A stretch of DNA of 58,021 nt from Fervidicola ferrireducens. GTDB taxonomy: Bacteria > Bacillota > Thermosediminibacteria > Thermosediminibacterales > Thermosediminibacteraceae. Made by a program: the position numbers and the translations under genes. Below are positions 18,681-27,417 of this stretch, piece after piece. Each line of letters opens with the position of its first letter. Positions within the stretch are counted from its first letter, which is position 1. The stretch is taken from positions 1 to 58,021 of the forward strand of contig NZ_LOED01000014.1 of the NCBI RefSeq assembly GCF_001562425.1, written 5' to 3'. The notes under the pieces were generated by a model. The model was not told where the DNA came from, searched no databases, and was given only the letters and a program-made list of their open reading frames with translations.

Positions 18681-18773
18681 AAAAGCAGGCCGAGGTAATA
18701 TGCACTCCTCGGCTTGCCTCGTTATTTATGCTAATCACTTGGGAGGGGATTAAGAAAATTGAGTGAGTGCTTA
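18681..18773 (-). ncRNA. Candidate small RNA or attenuated leader, about 93 nt
   Basis: A perfect sigma-A promoter (18780-18808) points into this stretch. It ends in a terminator: stem GCAAGCCGAGG/CCTCGGCCTGC (18685-18717, one G-U pair), then TTTTT on the minus strand. No ORF of useful size lies between. The hairpin would also end readthrough from the upstream permease operon. The unit is therefore either an independent small RNA or an attenuated leader for the RND operon, whose start codon is 138 bp further on. Confidence 0.5.
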
Positions 18774-18808
18774 CTCTTCATAATAACAATTTAAAAGTCG
18801 CATGTCAA
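18761..18808 (-). promoter_or_regulatory. Sigma-A promoter with TetR-type operator at the start site
   Basis: The minus strand has TTGACA (18803-18808), a 17-bp spacer and TATTAT (18780-18785). The imperfect palindrome GAGTAAGCACTCACTC (18761-18776) covers the expected start site. Its core matches the arms of the operator in front of the SLH gene at 27215-27245 at 10 of 12 positions, which suggests shared control. Confidence 0.6.
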
Positions 18809-18891
18809 TAAGCTATAATATAGATAATCCAGAGTTTCGATCACATTACTCTTTCAAAATAAAAAAAACATTACAGAACCGCATTACACCA

Positions 18892-20031
18892 TCACTCACC
18901 ACCAGCAATTCCTGCTTTTTCTGAGAAGCCTGAACGAAGTAAAATCATAAATATATTCAGTAAAAACCCAAAAACACTTATTAAGCCCAATTGCTTTACA
19001 GCCAACAGTATTTCTTCTCCTGATGAGCCGAGCAACATAATGTTCCGAAGGGGAATTATAAAGGAATACAAAGGCCAAAACGTTGCAAATTTTTTTATCG
19101 GTTCGGGCATCATATGGTAGGGCCAGGTAAAACCAGATGCAAGAAAAGTCGGCATTGACAAATAAGCTGTAACTTGAACAGAAAATAGAGGATTTTTGGT
19201 GACAATTCCCAAAAATGCGCCTATGTTAATGCATGAGGTTATAAATGGAATCGCAAGCGCAATAACATCTGTCATCTTTCCTCGAATAGGAATTTTAAAA
19301 AATTTATTGACCGCAAAAATACAAATTATAAAGACAAGTAATAGCAAGATGAGATATAAAAACATCCTTGTTATGTAAATTCCTAAAAGTTCTTTAACAT
19401 TTTCTTCCTTCAAAGCATCGACAGCAACTGTCCTTGCCATATTTAGAATCGATATTTCGAGGAATACTACCCCTATAAGACCGGGAATCAGGAAATAACT
19501 ATAGTTGTATGCAGGGTTTCCGAGAACCCTTGTCGCAAAACCAAGAGGCATTGCCAAATTATCGCTGTATTCAGGCGGGTAACCGAGGGATTCAATTTTT
19601 TTTATAAGAATCCCTACTCCTAAGCTTTGCAATATTTCGGAGGCCCTTGTAAGGGCGTTGTTGCCCACAATTAGATTGGTTTCATTGCATATCACAAGCA
19701 CTCTCGTGTCCTCACCTTTTTTTATTTTGCGTGAAAAATCGGGTGGAAAAACTAAAGCCATTCTCGCATTACCCTGTTCTATCAAATTTTTCAGCTCAAT
19801 CTCATCTTTTGCATAATACTTTACATCGTATTTTTCATTATTCTCGAAATAATTTATGATCATCCTGCTCAATGAAGAATTATCAAAGTCTAGAACCGCT
19901 GTAGGAATGGACTTTACAACACCAGAGCTGTAGTACCATGAAAAAAGCACTGTGAAGAAAACAGGCGCTAAGATAAGTGCGGCAAACAGCAATTTATCTT
20001 TCTTTAACTGCATCAATTCTCTTTTAAGCAT
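18892..20031 (-). CDS. ABC-2 type permease (YbhR/YhgE-like), second of a pair
   Basis: The 379-aa protein has one N-terminal helix, an extracytoplasmic domain of about 150 residues (with the DFDNSSLSRMI motif near residue 48) and five C-terminal helices. This is the ABC-2 membrane-protein architecture. Its start overlaps the end of the preceding permease by 19 bp. Together they could form a heterodimeric channel with the HlyD-like adaptor and TolC-like protein of the operon. No ATPase gene is present nearby, so the energising subunit must be elsewhere. The first residues also contain a second ATG. Confidence 0.87.
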   Translation of the reverse strand: MLKRELMQLKKDKLLFAALILAPVFFTVLFSWYYSSGVVKSIPTAVLDFDNSSLSRMIINYFENNEKYDVKYYAKDEIELKNLIEQGNARMALVFPPDFSRKIKKGEDTRVLVICNETNLIVGNNALTRASEILQSLGVGILIKKIESLGYPPEYSDNLAMPLGFATRVLGNPAYNYSYFLIPGLIGVVFLEISILNMARTVAVDALKEENVKELLGIYITRMFLYLILLLLVFIICIFAVNKFFKIPIRGKMTDVIALAIPFITSCINIGAFLGIVTKNPLFSVQVTAYLSMPTFLASGFTWPYHMMPEPIKKFATFWPLYSFIIPLRNIMLLGSSGEEILLAVKQLGLISVFGFLLNIFMILLRSGFSEKAGIAGGE

Positions 20032-21212
20032 TGTTCTATCACCGCTTTCCTATTCCTTTTGCAGAAAATCAAAACAATACAAATGCACGTAAAAATTGCA
20101 CAAAAATATATTAAAAGGGCGTTAAAGTTGTAAAAATATGTTTTAAGACTTGCTCCTGTCATCATGATGCTTTTGGCAGGATCGGCAAAATAGTATAAAG
20201 GTATTAGCCTTGCAATTTTAGCGAGTAAGGGAGGCATTGAAAGGGTCGGCCAGGTGTACCCGCAGTAAATTAAGGTGGGAAGCACCAAAAACATAGCAAT
20301 TTCTGTTGAGGCAATTTGTTCGCGCAAGATTAGGGATGAAAATACTCCAATAGCAGAGATGGTTAAGGCAAAGGGTAAGGACAGTATGGCTACGTTTTTT
20401 AATACTTCAATTCTGCCAAGGAAGAAGTATTTCATCGAAAGGAAGTAGGTCATATTCAAGAAGAACGCTCCTATTAGGCCGTGAAAAATGATTTTTCCCA
20501 TAATAAAGGAAAGCCTATTTAAAAACGACATTTCTTTCGAAAATACGCTGTATTTTGAACCATTAACTGAAGTGGCTGCCCCTAAAACAATAGAAATTTG
20601 AAAAAGTGAAGCTATTGCACCGGGCATTAAAAACTTCCCGTAATTTCGGGTCGGATTGTACCATATCCTTTTTTCAAAGGGCAGCCCCAATGCAAAATTT
20701 TTTGCCTTATCCGGCGGTACACCTTTTGCCTCTAAATAACTTACCGTGATCTCGGCATTTACCGTCATCAAGATTTCTGCGCTTTTTTCAATGCAAATGC
20801 TGGAGACAGACATATTTGTGCCATTGACAACTAAAAGAACTTTTGGCGACTTTTGATTTTTTACATCTTTTTCAAGGCCTTCAGGGATAAAAACAACCAC
20901 ATCCACTTTCCCGGCTTTTATTAGACCTTCTAAATTTTTATCGTCATTAAGGTAATAATTCACTTTAAAAGTCTCATTATTTTCAAAATACCATATTATC
21001 TTCCTGCTGAGCGAAGTATTATCCATATCAACTATTGCTGTGTTTACACCCTTTACTACACCGGGAAGATACATGTAGCAGAGTGCCAGTGAAACCAAAG
21101 TGGGTATTAAAACGACTATCAAAATATATTTTGGGTCTTTAAATATCCTCAAAAATTCTTCTTTTAAACTTTTTATAAAATATAACAACTCAAATAACCC
21201 CCTGGAATCCAT
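20013..21212 (-). CDS. ABC-2 type permease, first of a pair
   Basis: The 399-aa protein has the same plan as the following gene: one helix, a large outer loop with DMDNTSLSRKI, then about five helices. The two appear to be ancient duplicates. Its ATG overlaps the stop of the HlyD-like gene (TAATG), which indicates tight coupling. It is typical of exporters that pair two such permeases with an MFP. The substrate is unknown, and no nucleotide-binding subunit is encoded in the operon. Confidence 0.87.
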   Translation of the reverse strand: MDSRGLFELLYFIKSLKEEFLRIFKDPKYILIVVLIPTLVSLALCYMYLPGVVKGVNTAIVDMDNTSLSRKIIWYFENNETFKVNYYLNDDKNLEGLIKAGKVDVVVFIPEGLEKDVKNQKSPKVLLVVNGTNMSVSSICIEKSAEILMTVNAEITVSYLEAKGVPPDKAKNFALGLPFEKRIWYNPTRNYGKFLMPGAIASLFQISIVLGAATSVNGSKYSVFSKEMSFLNRLSFIMGKIIFHGLIGAFFLNMTYFLSMKYFFLGRIEVLKNVAILSLPFALTISAIGVFSSLILREQIASTEIAMFLVLPTLIYCGYTWPTLSMPPLLAKIARLIPLYYFADPAKSIMMTGASLKTYFYNFNALLIYFCAIFTCICIVLIFCKRNRKAVIEQCLKEN

Positions 21213-22255
21213 TAAAATCTCACAAAGGCTGTCATCCCTGGCCTCATCAATTCTCTGCCTTCCAATAATTCAACCTTTACTTCAAAAGTCATGATGTCCT
21301 GGGATCCGTTGTCATTTGTTGCTCTTTTTACTGCGAAATCGGGGTTTTCACTTATTCTTTTCACCCTGCCCTTAAAAGATTTTTCAGGATAAGCAATGAC
21401 TCTTACCACAACTTCCTGACCTACTTTCACCTTTGATAAATCCTTTTCGCTGACATTCACCCTCACCCAAACATCATCAAGGTTTGTAACAGTTGCAATT
21501 GGCATCCCTGTAGAAACAATTTCACCTTCGTCGCAATAAATCTCCGTTACTGTACCATTTATTGGTGACAATACTTTTGTATCTTTGAGATAGCTGTCTA
21601 CTTCCTGAACCCCTGCGATAGCCTGCTGGTACTTGTCTTTTGCGGCTTCATAGGCAGCCCTTGCCTGTTCCACAACTGCCTGCGCCGCCTCTATATCTTC
21701 TTTTCGCGCTCCTTCTTTTGCCATATCAAGCTTTTGCTTTGCTATGTTCATCTGGGTCAAGGCCTCATCCAGCTTCTGTGCAGGCACTGCCCCATGCTCG
21801 TAGAGGTCTTTAACCCTTTCGTATGTTTTCACGGTAAGATCATAATAGTCCTGGGCTTCCTGAATTTCCTGACGCCTCGCACCGTTTTTTGCCTTTTCAA
21901 GGGTTGCCTCTGCTGCTTTTAGAGCAGCATAAGCCATATCCACCTGTCCTTTTGCAGCATCGGCTAAAGCTTTTGCTTGAGCCTTTTTGGCCACGAGCTC
22001 ATCACTTTCAATTACTGCCAAAACCTGTCCCGCCTTTACTTTTTGGCCTTCCTCAACTAGAATCTTAGCAAGTCTCCCCGGTATTTTTGTGTTTATATCC
22101 ACTTCTTTTGCTTCTACCGTCCCTCTTATTTCAAGGCTGTCTGCCTTAGAATTGTTCTCGTTGATTTTTGTCGAGCATCCCTGAAGCACAAGAGAAAAAA
22201 CTAAAATTAAAACCGTAAAAATTTTTAACTTCCTTATTTTTAACTTCCTCCCCAT
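21212..22255 (-). CDS. HlyD/MFP family lipoprotein of an ABC exporter (YbhG-like)
   Basis: The 347-aa protein has a signal peptide with a lipobox (VLQGCS). A biotinyl-lipoyl domain follows (GRLAKILVEEGQKVKAGQVL). A helical hairpin contains two KNGARRQEI/KEGARKEDI-like repeats, then the second lipoyl half and a C-terminal barrel. This is the YbhG/YhiI type that accompanies ABC-2 permeases. It lies between the TolC-like gene (18 bp upstream) and the permeases. It should bridge the membrane pump and the TolC-like partner. Confidence 0.9.
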   Translation of the reverse strand: MGRKLKIRKLKIFTVLILVFSLVLQGCSTKINENNSKADSLEIRGTVEAKEVDINTKIPGRLAKILVEEGQKVKAGQVLAVIESDELVAKKAQAKALADAAKGQVDMAYAALKAAEATLEKAKNGARRQEIQEAQDYYDLTVKTYERVKDLYEHGAVPAQKLDEALTQMNIAKQKLDMAKEGARKEDIEAAQAVVEQARAAYEAAKDKYQQAIAGVQEVDSYLKDTKVLSPINGTVTEIYCDEGEIVSTGMPIATVTNLDDVWVRVNVSEKDLSKVKVGQEVVVRVIAYPEKSFKGRVKRISENPDFAVKRATNDNGSQDIMTFEVKVELLEGRELMRPGMTAFVRF

Positions 22256-22273
22256 AGTCCCTACTCTCCCGCT

Positions 22274-23653
22274 TTATTTTAAAGGTAGCCCTATGGAATT
22301 GTCATAATTCGCCTTTGCCAGGTTGAAGCTATGCACTATTTCCACTACTTTTTCTTCTACATCTGCAAGCCTTTCCTGGGCTGCCAGGACCTCTAGTATT
22401 GTGCCGGATGCATCTTCCAGATCCATAGTTTTAAGGTTCTTGGTTGGATAAGGAAAGCCTTTTTGGTACTTGTACTCCGCTATTTTTAATACTTCCTGGG
22501 CATCCTTTACACAGTTTTGAATATAATCGAGCATGTTTTGGGCGTACATAAGGGAATCGTAAGCGTTTCTAATATCGCCTTCTACATCAATAATGGCTTT
22601 CTGGTAGTTGTCCCACGCTTTATTTACCTGCAAGAGTGCTTCCCGGTACTGAAAAGTATTCTCAGGGTAAATCCTTTTTACTATGTCAAAGTTGAGTTTG
22701 TAAACCAAATACTCTCCTTTTGCTTTTCTTATTTCAAGCCTGTTGTTCAGCCCTTGCTTTATCCCTTCCTCCAAATTTGGAAAATATTTTTCTGTCGTGA
22801 AAACATCCTCTATCTCTATATCTTTTTCCAAAGGGTATCCTATACTCTTTTTAAGCTCAATTTTTGCCTTGCTTAAATCCATCTTTGCCTTTTCCAGGTC
22901 AGCTTTCATTAAGGAGACCTGTGTTTTGGCAAGCAGCACGTCGTCCTTTGCCACCATCCCGGCATTATACCCTGCTTGGGCAATATTAAGCTGCCCTTCC
23001 GCCCTTTCCAATGCTTTTTGTTTCACCTCGAGGATTTTTTGAGCCTTTAAAACGTCGTAGTACTGCTTTTGCACCAGAAGCGCTATCTGCCTGTCTGCAA
23101 GGGATCTTGCAGTAGACGCTACATCCAACGTCACTCCCGCTTTTATATTTATCAAATCCTGCGCTGACTTAACATTGTTTAAACCCGCTATAATCTGGTC
23201 AAGGGATTTGTCCAGTAGTTCCTCCCCTTTTTCTAAAAGGGCTTCGCCTTCCGTTATGGCAGATTCAAGCTGTTTTTTCATTCCTTCAAGATAAGCCCTT
23301 TTTTCGGGAGGAAGGTTCGGGTCTTCTAATTCTTTTTCCACTTCAGAAAGCTGTTCTTTCGCCTCCGAAAGCTGTTCTTTGCCCTCGCTAATTGTATCTT
23401 CCCCACTTCCCAATTTTCTTGACATAAAATCCGCTTTTTCCTCCTGCAGCTTGGCCATATCGAGCTCATCTTGAACTAATTTGAGGTTTATGTTATTTTT
23501 CAATGCCATTTCTATGCACTTTAAAAGGCTCAGCTTCTCTAATTTTTCGTCAGGCGGCTGTAAAGTCGAAGCCTTTGCGCTTGTTCCTACGATTGTGAAA
23601 ATGGTTAAAGCAATAAATGCTAAAATCCTTTGAATGCATTTTCTCGTTTTCAT
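22274..23653 (-). CDS. TolC family protein of the ABC-2 exporter operon
   Basis: The 459-aa protein has a signal peptide followed by SLLKCIEMALKNNINLKLV, the TolC-type start. An unusual charged coiled-coil insertion (about residues 65-150, rich in E, K and Q) comes next, then the second half of the TolC helical fold. It is 7 bp downstream of marR and the first transport gene of the operon. As with the RND cluster, a TolC homologue in a probably monoderm host raises the question of what it spans. Confidence 0.82.
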   Translation of the reverse strand: MKTRKCIQRILAFIALTIFTIVGTSAKASTLQPPDEKLEKLSLLKCIEMALKNNINLKLVQDELDMAKLQEEKADFMSRKLGSGEDTISEGKEQLSEAKEQLSEVEKELEDPNLPPEKRAYLEGMKKQLESAITEGEALLEKGEELLDKSLDQIIAGLNNVKSAQDLINIKAGVTLDVASTARSLADRQIALLVQKQYYDVLKAQKILEVKQKALERAEGQLNIAQAGYNAGMVAKDDVLLAKTQVSLMKADLEKAKMDLSKAKIELKKSIGYPLEKDIEIEDVFTTEKYFPNLEEGIKQGLNNRLEIRKAKGEYLVYKLNFDIVKRIYPENTFQYREALLQVNKAWDNYQKAIIDVEGDIRNAYDSLMYAQNMLDYIQNCVKDAQEVLKIAEYKYQKGFPYPTKNLKTMDLEDASGTILEVLAAQERLADVEEKVVEIVHSFNLAKANYDNSIGLPLK

Positions 23654-23659
23654 CGTTTA

Positions 23660-24142
23660 TCACCCGTTTTCAAATATTCTTTTTTCTATTTTTCTTAGTA
23701 TCATTATCAAATGATCCTTTTCCTCATTTTCCAGAGCAGAAATTATCTTCTGCCACTGTTCTTTATACTTAGGGAAAATTTCCTTAAAAAGCTCCTCCCC
23801 CTTCAAAGTGAGCTTTGCCCTCACTATTCTCCTATCCTTTTTATCGTACCTCCTTTCCACAAGATTTTCTTTTTCCATCCTGTCTATGAGTTTTGTTATA
23901 TTTGCTTTGCTCACCCTTATCCTTTCTCCTATTTGAGAAAGGCTGAGACCTTCTTCCTTCCCTTTTCCCAAAATTAAAAGCACGTTGAACTTTGTCCTCG
24001 AAACACCGTATTTTTTAAATATTTTATCGAAGGACTCCACAATAACCCTGAAAAAATTACTGAGTTCCACCAATATGTCGTCTGAATCCTTTGAATTTCT
24101 ATCATTAGGAGAAACGGCATTGAAAGTAAGGTTTTCACCCAT
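23660..24142 (-). CDS. MarR family transcriptional regulator
   Basis: The 160-aa protein has a winged-helix MarR domain: LSLSQIGERIRVSKANITKLIDRME is the recognition region (about residues 75-100) and DRRIVRAKLT forms the wing. It is the first gene of the TolC-HlyD-permease operon and probably represses it. A 7-bp inverted repeat AATATGT/ACATATT lies 42-64 bp upstream of the ATG and is a candidate operator. GGAG is correctly spaced before the ATG. Confidence 0.92.
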   Translation of the reverse strand: MGENLTFNAVSPNDRNSKDSDDILVELSNFFRVIVESFDKIFKKYGVSRTKFNVLLILGKGKEEGLSLSQIGERIRVSKANITKLIDRMEKENLVERRYDKKDRRIVRAKLTLKGEELFKEIFPKYKEQWQKIISALENEEKDHLIMILRKIEKRIFENG

Positions 24143-24183
24143 GCAATCATCTCCAGCAAAGCGTCGTAAACTAATTAAATTTA

Positions 24184-24206
24184 AATATGTGGATATTTAA
24201 CATATT
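24184..24206 (-). promoter_or_regulatory. Candidate MarR operator
   Basis: A perfect inverted repeat (AATATGT...ACATATT, 9-nt spacer) lies in the AT-rich upstream region of marR. Size and AT-richness fit MarR-type sites. The link to this MarR is inferred from position only. Confidence 0.4.
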
Positions 24207-24225
24207 AACCTTTTGTTTAAGCAGT

Positions 24226-24257
24226 AAGCGGATGGGGTTAAATTTCCCCATCCGCTT
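24226..24257 (-). terminator. Hairpin terminator between the SLH gene and marR
   Basis: The arms AAGCGGATGGGG and CCCCATCCGCTT are perfect over 12 bp with an 8-nt loop. It lies just past the SLH stop codon and upstream of the marR start. The flanking T-run is better on the plus strand, so it may block transcription in both directions. Confidence 0.7.
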
Positions 24258-24266
24258 AATTTTTGA

Positions 24267-27041
24267 TTAATATGGACTCTTTTTGTCAGTTAAAACAGCT
24301 TTTGCTTCATCATCAATTAATCTTTCGATTACTCTAATGTTCACACCGTCTTCAACTATGAAGTATACTGCATCTCCAGTATGGATGCTTGAAGCAGACT
24401 TCTTCTCGTCTTCTTCGTAGACGATAGCATTTGCAGGCAGCTTGAATTTCTTTGTTTCTAATGTTGAAGTACCAACTTTATAAACATCAGCAGTTACTGT
24501 GTCACCAGATTTTGCTGTAATTACTCCGTAGTATTCTTCATAGTCATTGCTGCTTGTTACAATCTCTAATTCTCCGTCAGCTTGAATCTTTACTACATAT
24601 GGTCTTTCATCTTCAATGCTGTTCTTCCACGTGGAATCAACTTTTACGTCTTTTGTGCCTTCACCATACGGATGAATAGTTACATATACATCTCCGGACT
24701 TCTTCCACATGTCTACAACGTATACAGGTATTTCATCGCTTGAAGAATCTGTTACGCCTGTGCTGGTGCTGCTTACGAAGAATATAGCTTTTGCGTCTAC
24801 GCCGTTGTCGTCAAGGATTACGTAGAACGGTACATCAACCTTGTCGTCCTCTGCAAGGTCGCTCCATTTTACCACATCAAAGTCATCGTCTGTATCTGCA
24901 GCTGTTATATCTAAGCTATATCTTGTAGCATCTTTAGAATAAACTACTTCATTGATTGAATCAGTATCGGTGTTTATGTCTGTATATGCTTTAACATTTC
25001 TCAAATCAAATATTACCGTCTTGCTGTCAACAGAGATCGATTTTCCGCTTGTTGTTTTAATACTGTCTTTGCCAAAGTCGTCATCCATTACATAATAATT
25101 GGAGAGATCCACTACATAAATTTCGTCTTCAGCAATTTCACCATTTTTGTTGAGCTTGAATTTTACAAGGCTACCTGCTGCTATTGGATTACCGTTTTTA
25201 TCTTTTGTCAGATTCTTTGTTTCTTCTACAGGATATACGATTTCGTCGCCTTCGCCGTCGTTTGTAACGGTGTAAATCTTAATCTTTTCGCTCTCTTCGT
25301 AAATCTTTGTAACGATACCGTATTTATAGCCTGAAGACTCTGTGGTGCTTCCAACAAAGTATGCAATCCTTCCTGCTCCATCGAGGTATGCGGTTATACT
25401 TACTTCATCTAAGTCTTCCATGTCATTATCTACATCGCTATTGGTAGTATTGAAATATTTGATATCATCGCCACCATTTGTGCTGTATTTGGCTTCATGA
25501 ACAGATGCCTTTATATATTTGCCGTCTATTCCAATTTTCCTTTCAGAGCTGCTCAGCTTATATCCTGTAAATTCTCCGGTTATAACGTTATCCTTTACAA
25601 CCCTTACTACAGCATAGGTATCGCCATCAATGTCCTGTTTTCCTACGTAAATCACATTGCCATTTTGGATATCATTAACTGTAAGGGCATTGCCGTTGGT
25701 ATCAAGGACTACTACCTTGTCAAAGGTTTCATCTTCTCTTAAGTCTATTTCGCTTACATTGTCAAGTTTGTCGGTGTTTGGAGTAATACCCTTGATAACA
25801 CCGCTGTTGTTTTCCGTTACTACCATCCAGCCGTCATCGGTTTGATCGGGGTTGATTAAATCGGCAAATACTATTTTGCTGTTTTTGACTACAAATTTAC
25901 CGGGTTTGCCAACTAACTTTGATAGGTTGGCATTTATCTCATCTTCTCCTTCGTATTTAATAGCACCATCAGCGTCAGAAACATATACTACTGCATTCTC
26001 GTCAAACTTATAGTCATCATCAAATTTAACGAGGCTCAATGTTTTATCATCATTAGCGGAAGAAGCATAGTCGAACATCGCTTTGTCTTCATATTCTCTT
26101 TCAGCGTATACGATTTCGTCATCGTCGTTTAAGTAAATGGTTACTTCTTCACCCAATACTGGCTCTACATTATAACCTGCTACAACATCATAATCTTTTG
26201 CATTGCTATTGTCTTTTGCATCGACTACAGTAACTTCATTATTATCTTCATTTAGCGAATCATCAAGCCTGTTGTTTGCAATTATTCTCTTATCTTCAAG
26301 TTTTGTAATATTAAGTTTATCTTCAAGCAATGTCTTTTCTGATTCATAGTATTTTACGTTTCCACTTTCATAGGTATCTACTTTTACAACCTTTGCATCG
26401 AGGGTGTTGTTCACTAATATCGCACATTCTCCTCTGTTTGCAAAGCCGTTTACATCAGTAAATTTTACGTACTTTGTTACTTCCTTTTCAGCAGCTTTTG
26501 CAAGATAGTTGCCCGGCCATTTCCCCGGCAGGAACTCATCCTTGTAACCTAGAGCCCTCACAAGCATTGTTATAGCTTCAGCGTAGCTAACCTCTTTATC
26601 AGGTTTGAAGGTGCCATCGGGGTATCCTTTGATTAATCCCTGGCCCGCCGCAACACTTATGTATCCGGCAGACCACCTAGACGGTGCAACATCTTTAAAA
26701 CTTACATGCCCTGCTCCAGCCTTAGCCGCCGATTCCATGCCCAGTGCAGTTACTAAAAGCTTTGCAAACTGTTCCCTCGTGACCTTTTCATCGGGATGGT
26801 ATTTACCGTCTTCCATGCCGTTTACAATTCCGAATGCTGCAAGCCTCATTACGGCATCTTTTGTGTTTTTGTCTGATACATCTGATGTGAGCTTGGTCAA
26901 GTCTACAGCTGGAAATTCATTTTTTGTGGCGGCGTATGCTACTTTAGATTTAGTGGCAGCTCCAGCAAAAACGCTACCGGCGATGAAGAAGAATACGGTC
27001 AACATCGCGAGCAATCTTTTTGCTCTTTGACCTTTTAACAT
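24267..27041 (-). CDS. SLH-domain surface protein, candidate S-layer or cell-wall-anchored protein
   Basis: The 924-aa protein has a signal peptide (residues about 1-37, cleavage near AYAA). Three S-layer homology repeats follow at about 60-102, 113-166 and 172-216; the second contains GLIKGYPDGTFKPDKEVSYAEA. SLH repeats bind pyruvylated secondary cell-wall polymer. The remaining 700 residues are acidic, Asp-rich and beta-predicted, with no recognised enzyme motif. It has an AAGGAGG ribosome site and a leader of about 200 nt with a stable palindrome. A TetR-type operator sits at its promoter. Size and expression signals fit an abundant surface protein. Confidence 0.9.
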   Translation of the reverse strand: MLKGQRAKRLLAMLTVFFFIAGSVFAGAATKSKVAYAATKNEFPAVDLTKLTSDVSDKNTKDAVMRLAAFGIVNGMEDGKYHPDEKVTREQFAKLLVTALGMESAAKAGAGHVSFKDVAPSRWSAGYISVAAGQGLIKGYPDGTFKPDKEVSYAEAITMLVRALGYKDEFLPGKWPGNYLAKAAEKEVTKYVKFTDVNGFANRGECAILVNNTLDAKVVKVDTYESGNVKYYESEKTLLEDKLNITKLEDKRIIANNRLDDSLNEDNNEVTVVDAKDNSNAKDYDVVAGYNVEPVLGEEVTIYLNDDDEIVYAEREYEDKAMFDYASSANDDKTLSLVKFDDDYKFDENAVVYVSDADGAIKYEGEDEINANLSKLVGKPGKFVVKNSKIVFADLINPDQTDDGWMVVTENNSGVIKGITPNTDKLDNVSEIDLREDETFDKVVVLDTNGNALTVNDIQNGNVIYVGKQDIDGDTYAVVRVVKDNVITGEFTGYKLSSSERKIGIDGKYIKASVHEAKYSTNGGDDIKYFNTTNSDVDNDMEDLDEVSITAYLDGAGRIAYFVGSTTESSGYKYGIVTKIYEESEKIKIYTVTNDGEGDEIVYPVEETKNLTKDKNGNPIAAGSLVKFKLNKNGEIAEDEIYVVDLSNYYVMDDDFGKDSIKTTSGKSISVDSKTVIFDLRNVKAYTDINTDTDSINEVVYSKDATRYSLDITAADTDDDFDVVKWSDLAEDDKVDVPFYVILDDNGVDAKAIFFVSSTSTGVTDSSSDEIPVYVVDMWKKSGDVYVTIHPYGEGTKDVKVDSTWKNSIEDERPYVVKIQADGELEIVTSSNDYEEYYGVITAKSGDTVTADVYKVGTSTLETKKFKLPANAIVYEEDEKKSASSIHTGDAVYFIVEDGVNIRVIERLIDDEAKAVLTDKKSPY

Positions 27042-27158
27042 AGACTAACCTCCTTATTAAATTGTTCTTTGTTTTAATTTATTGGTAATAGCATATCGTG
27101 TTTGACAATTTTCACCTCCTTAGAAATTACCTTATCAGATGGTTTTTACTCTAAAGAT

Positions 27159-27182
27159 CCCCTCCCCTCATGAGGGGAGGGG
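27159..27182 (-). repeat. Perfect 24-bp palindrome in the SLH mRNA leader
   Basis: Two 12-nt arms made of C/T then A/G blocks meet at CATG and form a very GC-rich hairpin about 118 nt upstream of the SLH start codon. No T-run follows on the minus strand, so a stabilising 5' UTR element is more likely than a terminator. Confidence 0.6.
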
Positions 27183-27214
27183 GCAAATAAGGAGAATTTG
27201 GGTATGAAGCTTGG

Positions 27215-27245
27215 GTGAGCACTTACTTATTAGGTAAGTGCTCAC
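27215..27245 (-). promoter_or_regulatory. Inverted-repeat operator at the SLH gene start site
   Basis: GTGAGCACTTAC and GTAAGTGCTCAC are perfect 12-bp arms separated by 7 bp. It starts immediately downstream of the -10 hexamer of the SLH promoter, a repressor position. The core resembles the palindrome at 18761-18776. Confidence 0.65.
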
Positions 27246-27250
27246 TTTTT

Positions 27251-27279
27251 AATATACTAGGTTCTTTGTTTTAAGTCAA
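27251..27279 (-). promoter_or_regulatory. Sigma-A promoter of the SLH gene
   Basis: On the minus strand TTGACT (27274-27279), a 17-bp spacer and TATATT (27251-27256) predict a start near 27244. This gives a 5' UTR of about 200 nt. Confidence 0.65.
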
Positions 27280-27328
27280 TATGTTTTTTGATTTGTAATT
27301 TATTTGTAATATTTACGTAAAAGCTATG

Positions 27329-27393
27329 TTGACTAGTTAAAATTCAATTTTGTAAAATATAAACTAGCTACAATGAGTAAGTAGTTACTTATT
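27329..27393 (+). promoter_or_regulatory. Promoter and imperfect operator before the TetR fragment
   Basis: TTGACT (27329-27334), an 18-bp spacer and TAAAAT (27353-27358) form a plus-strand promoter. The imperfect palindrome AATGAGTAAGTAGTTACT... (27372-27393) lies just downstream. It shares GAGTAAG-type arms with the other two operators. Confidence 0.5.
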
Positions 27394-27417
27394 TTCCAAA
27401 AAATTGGGGGAAAAAGG

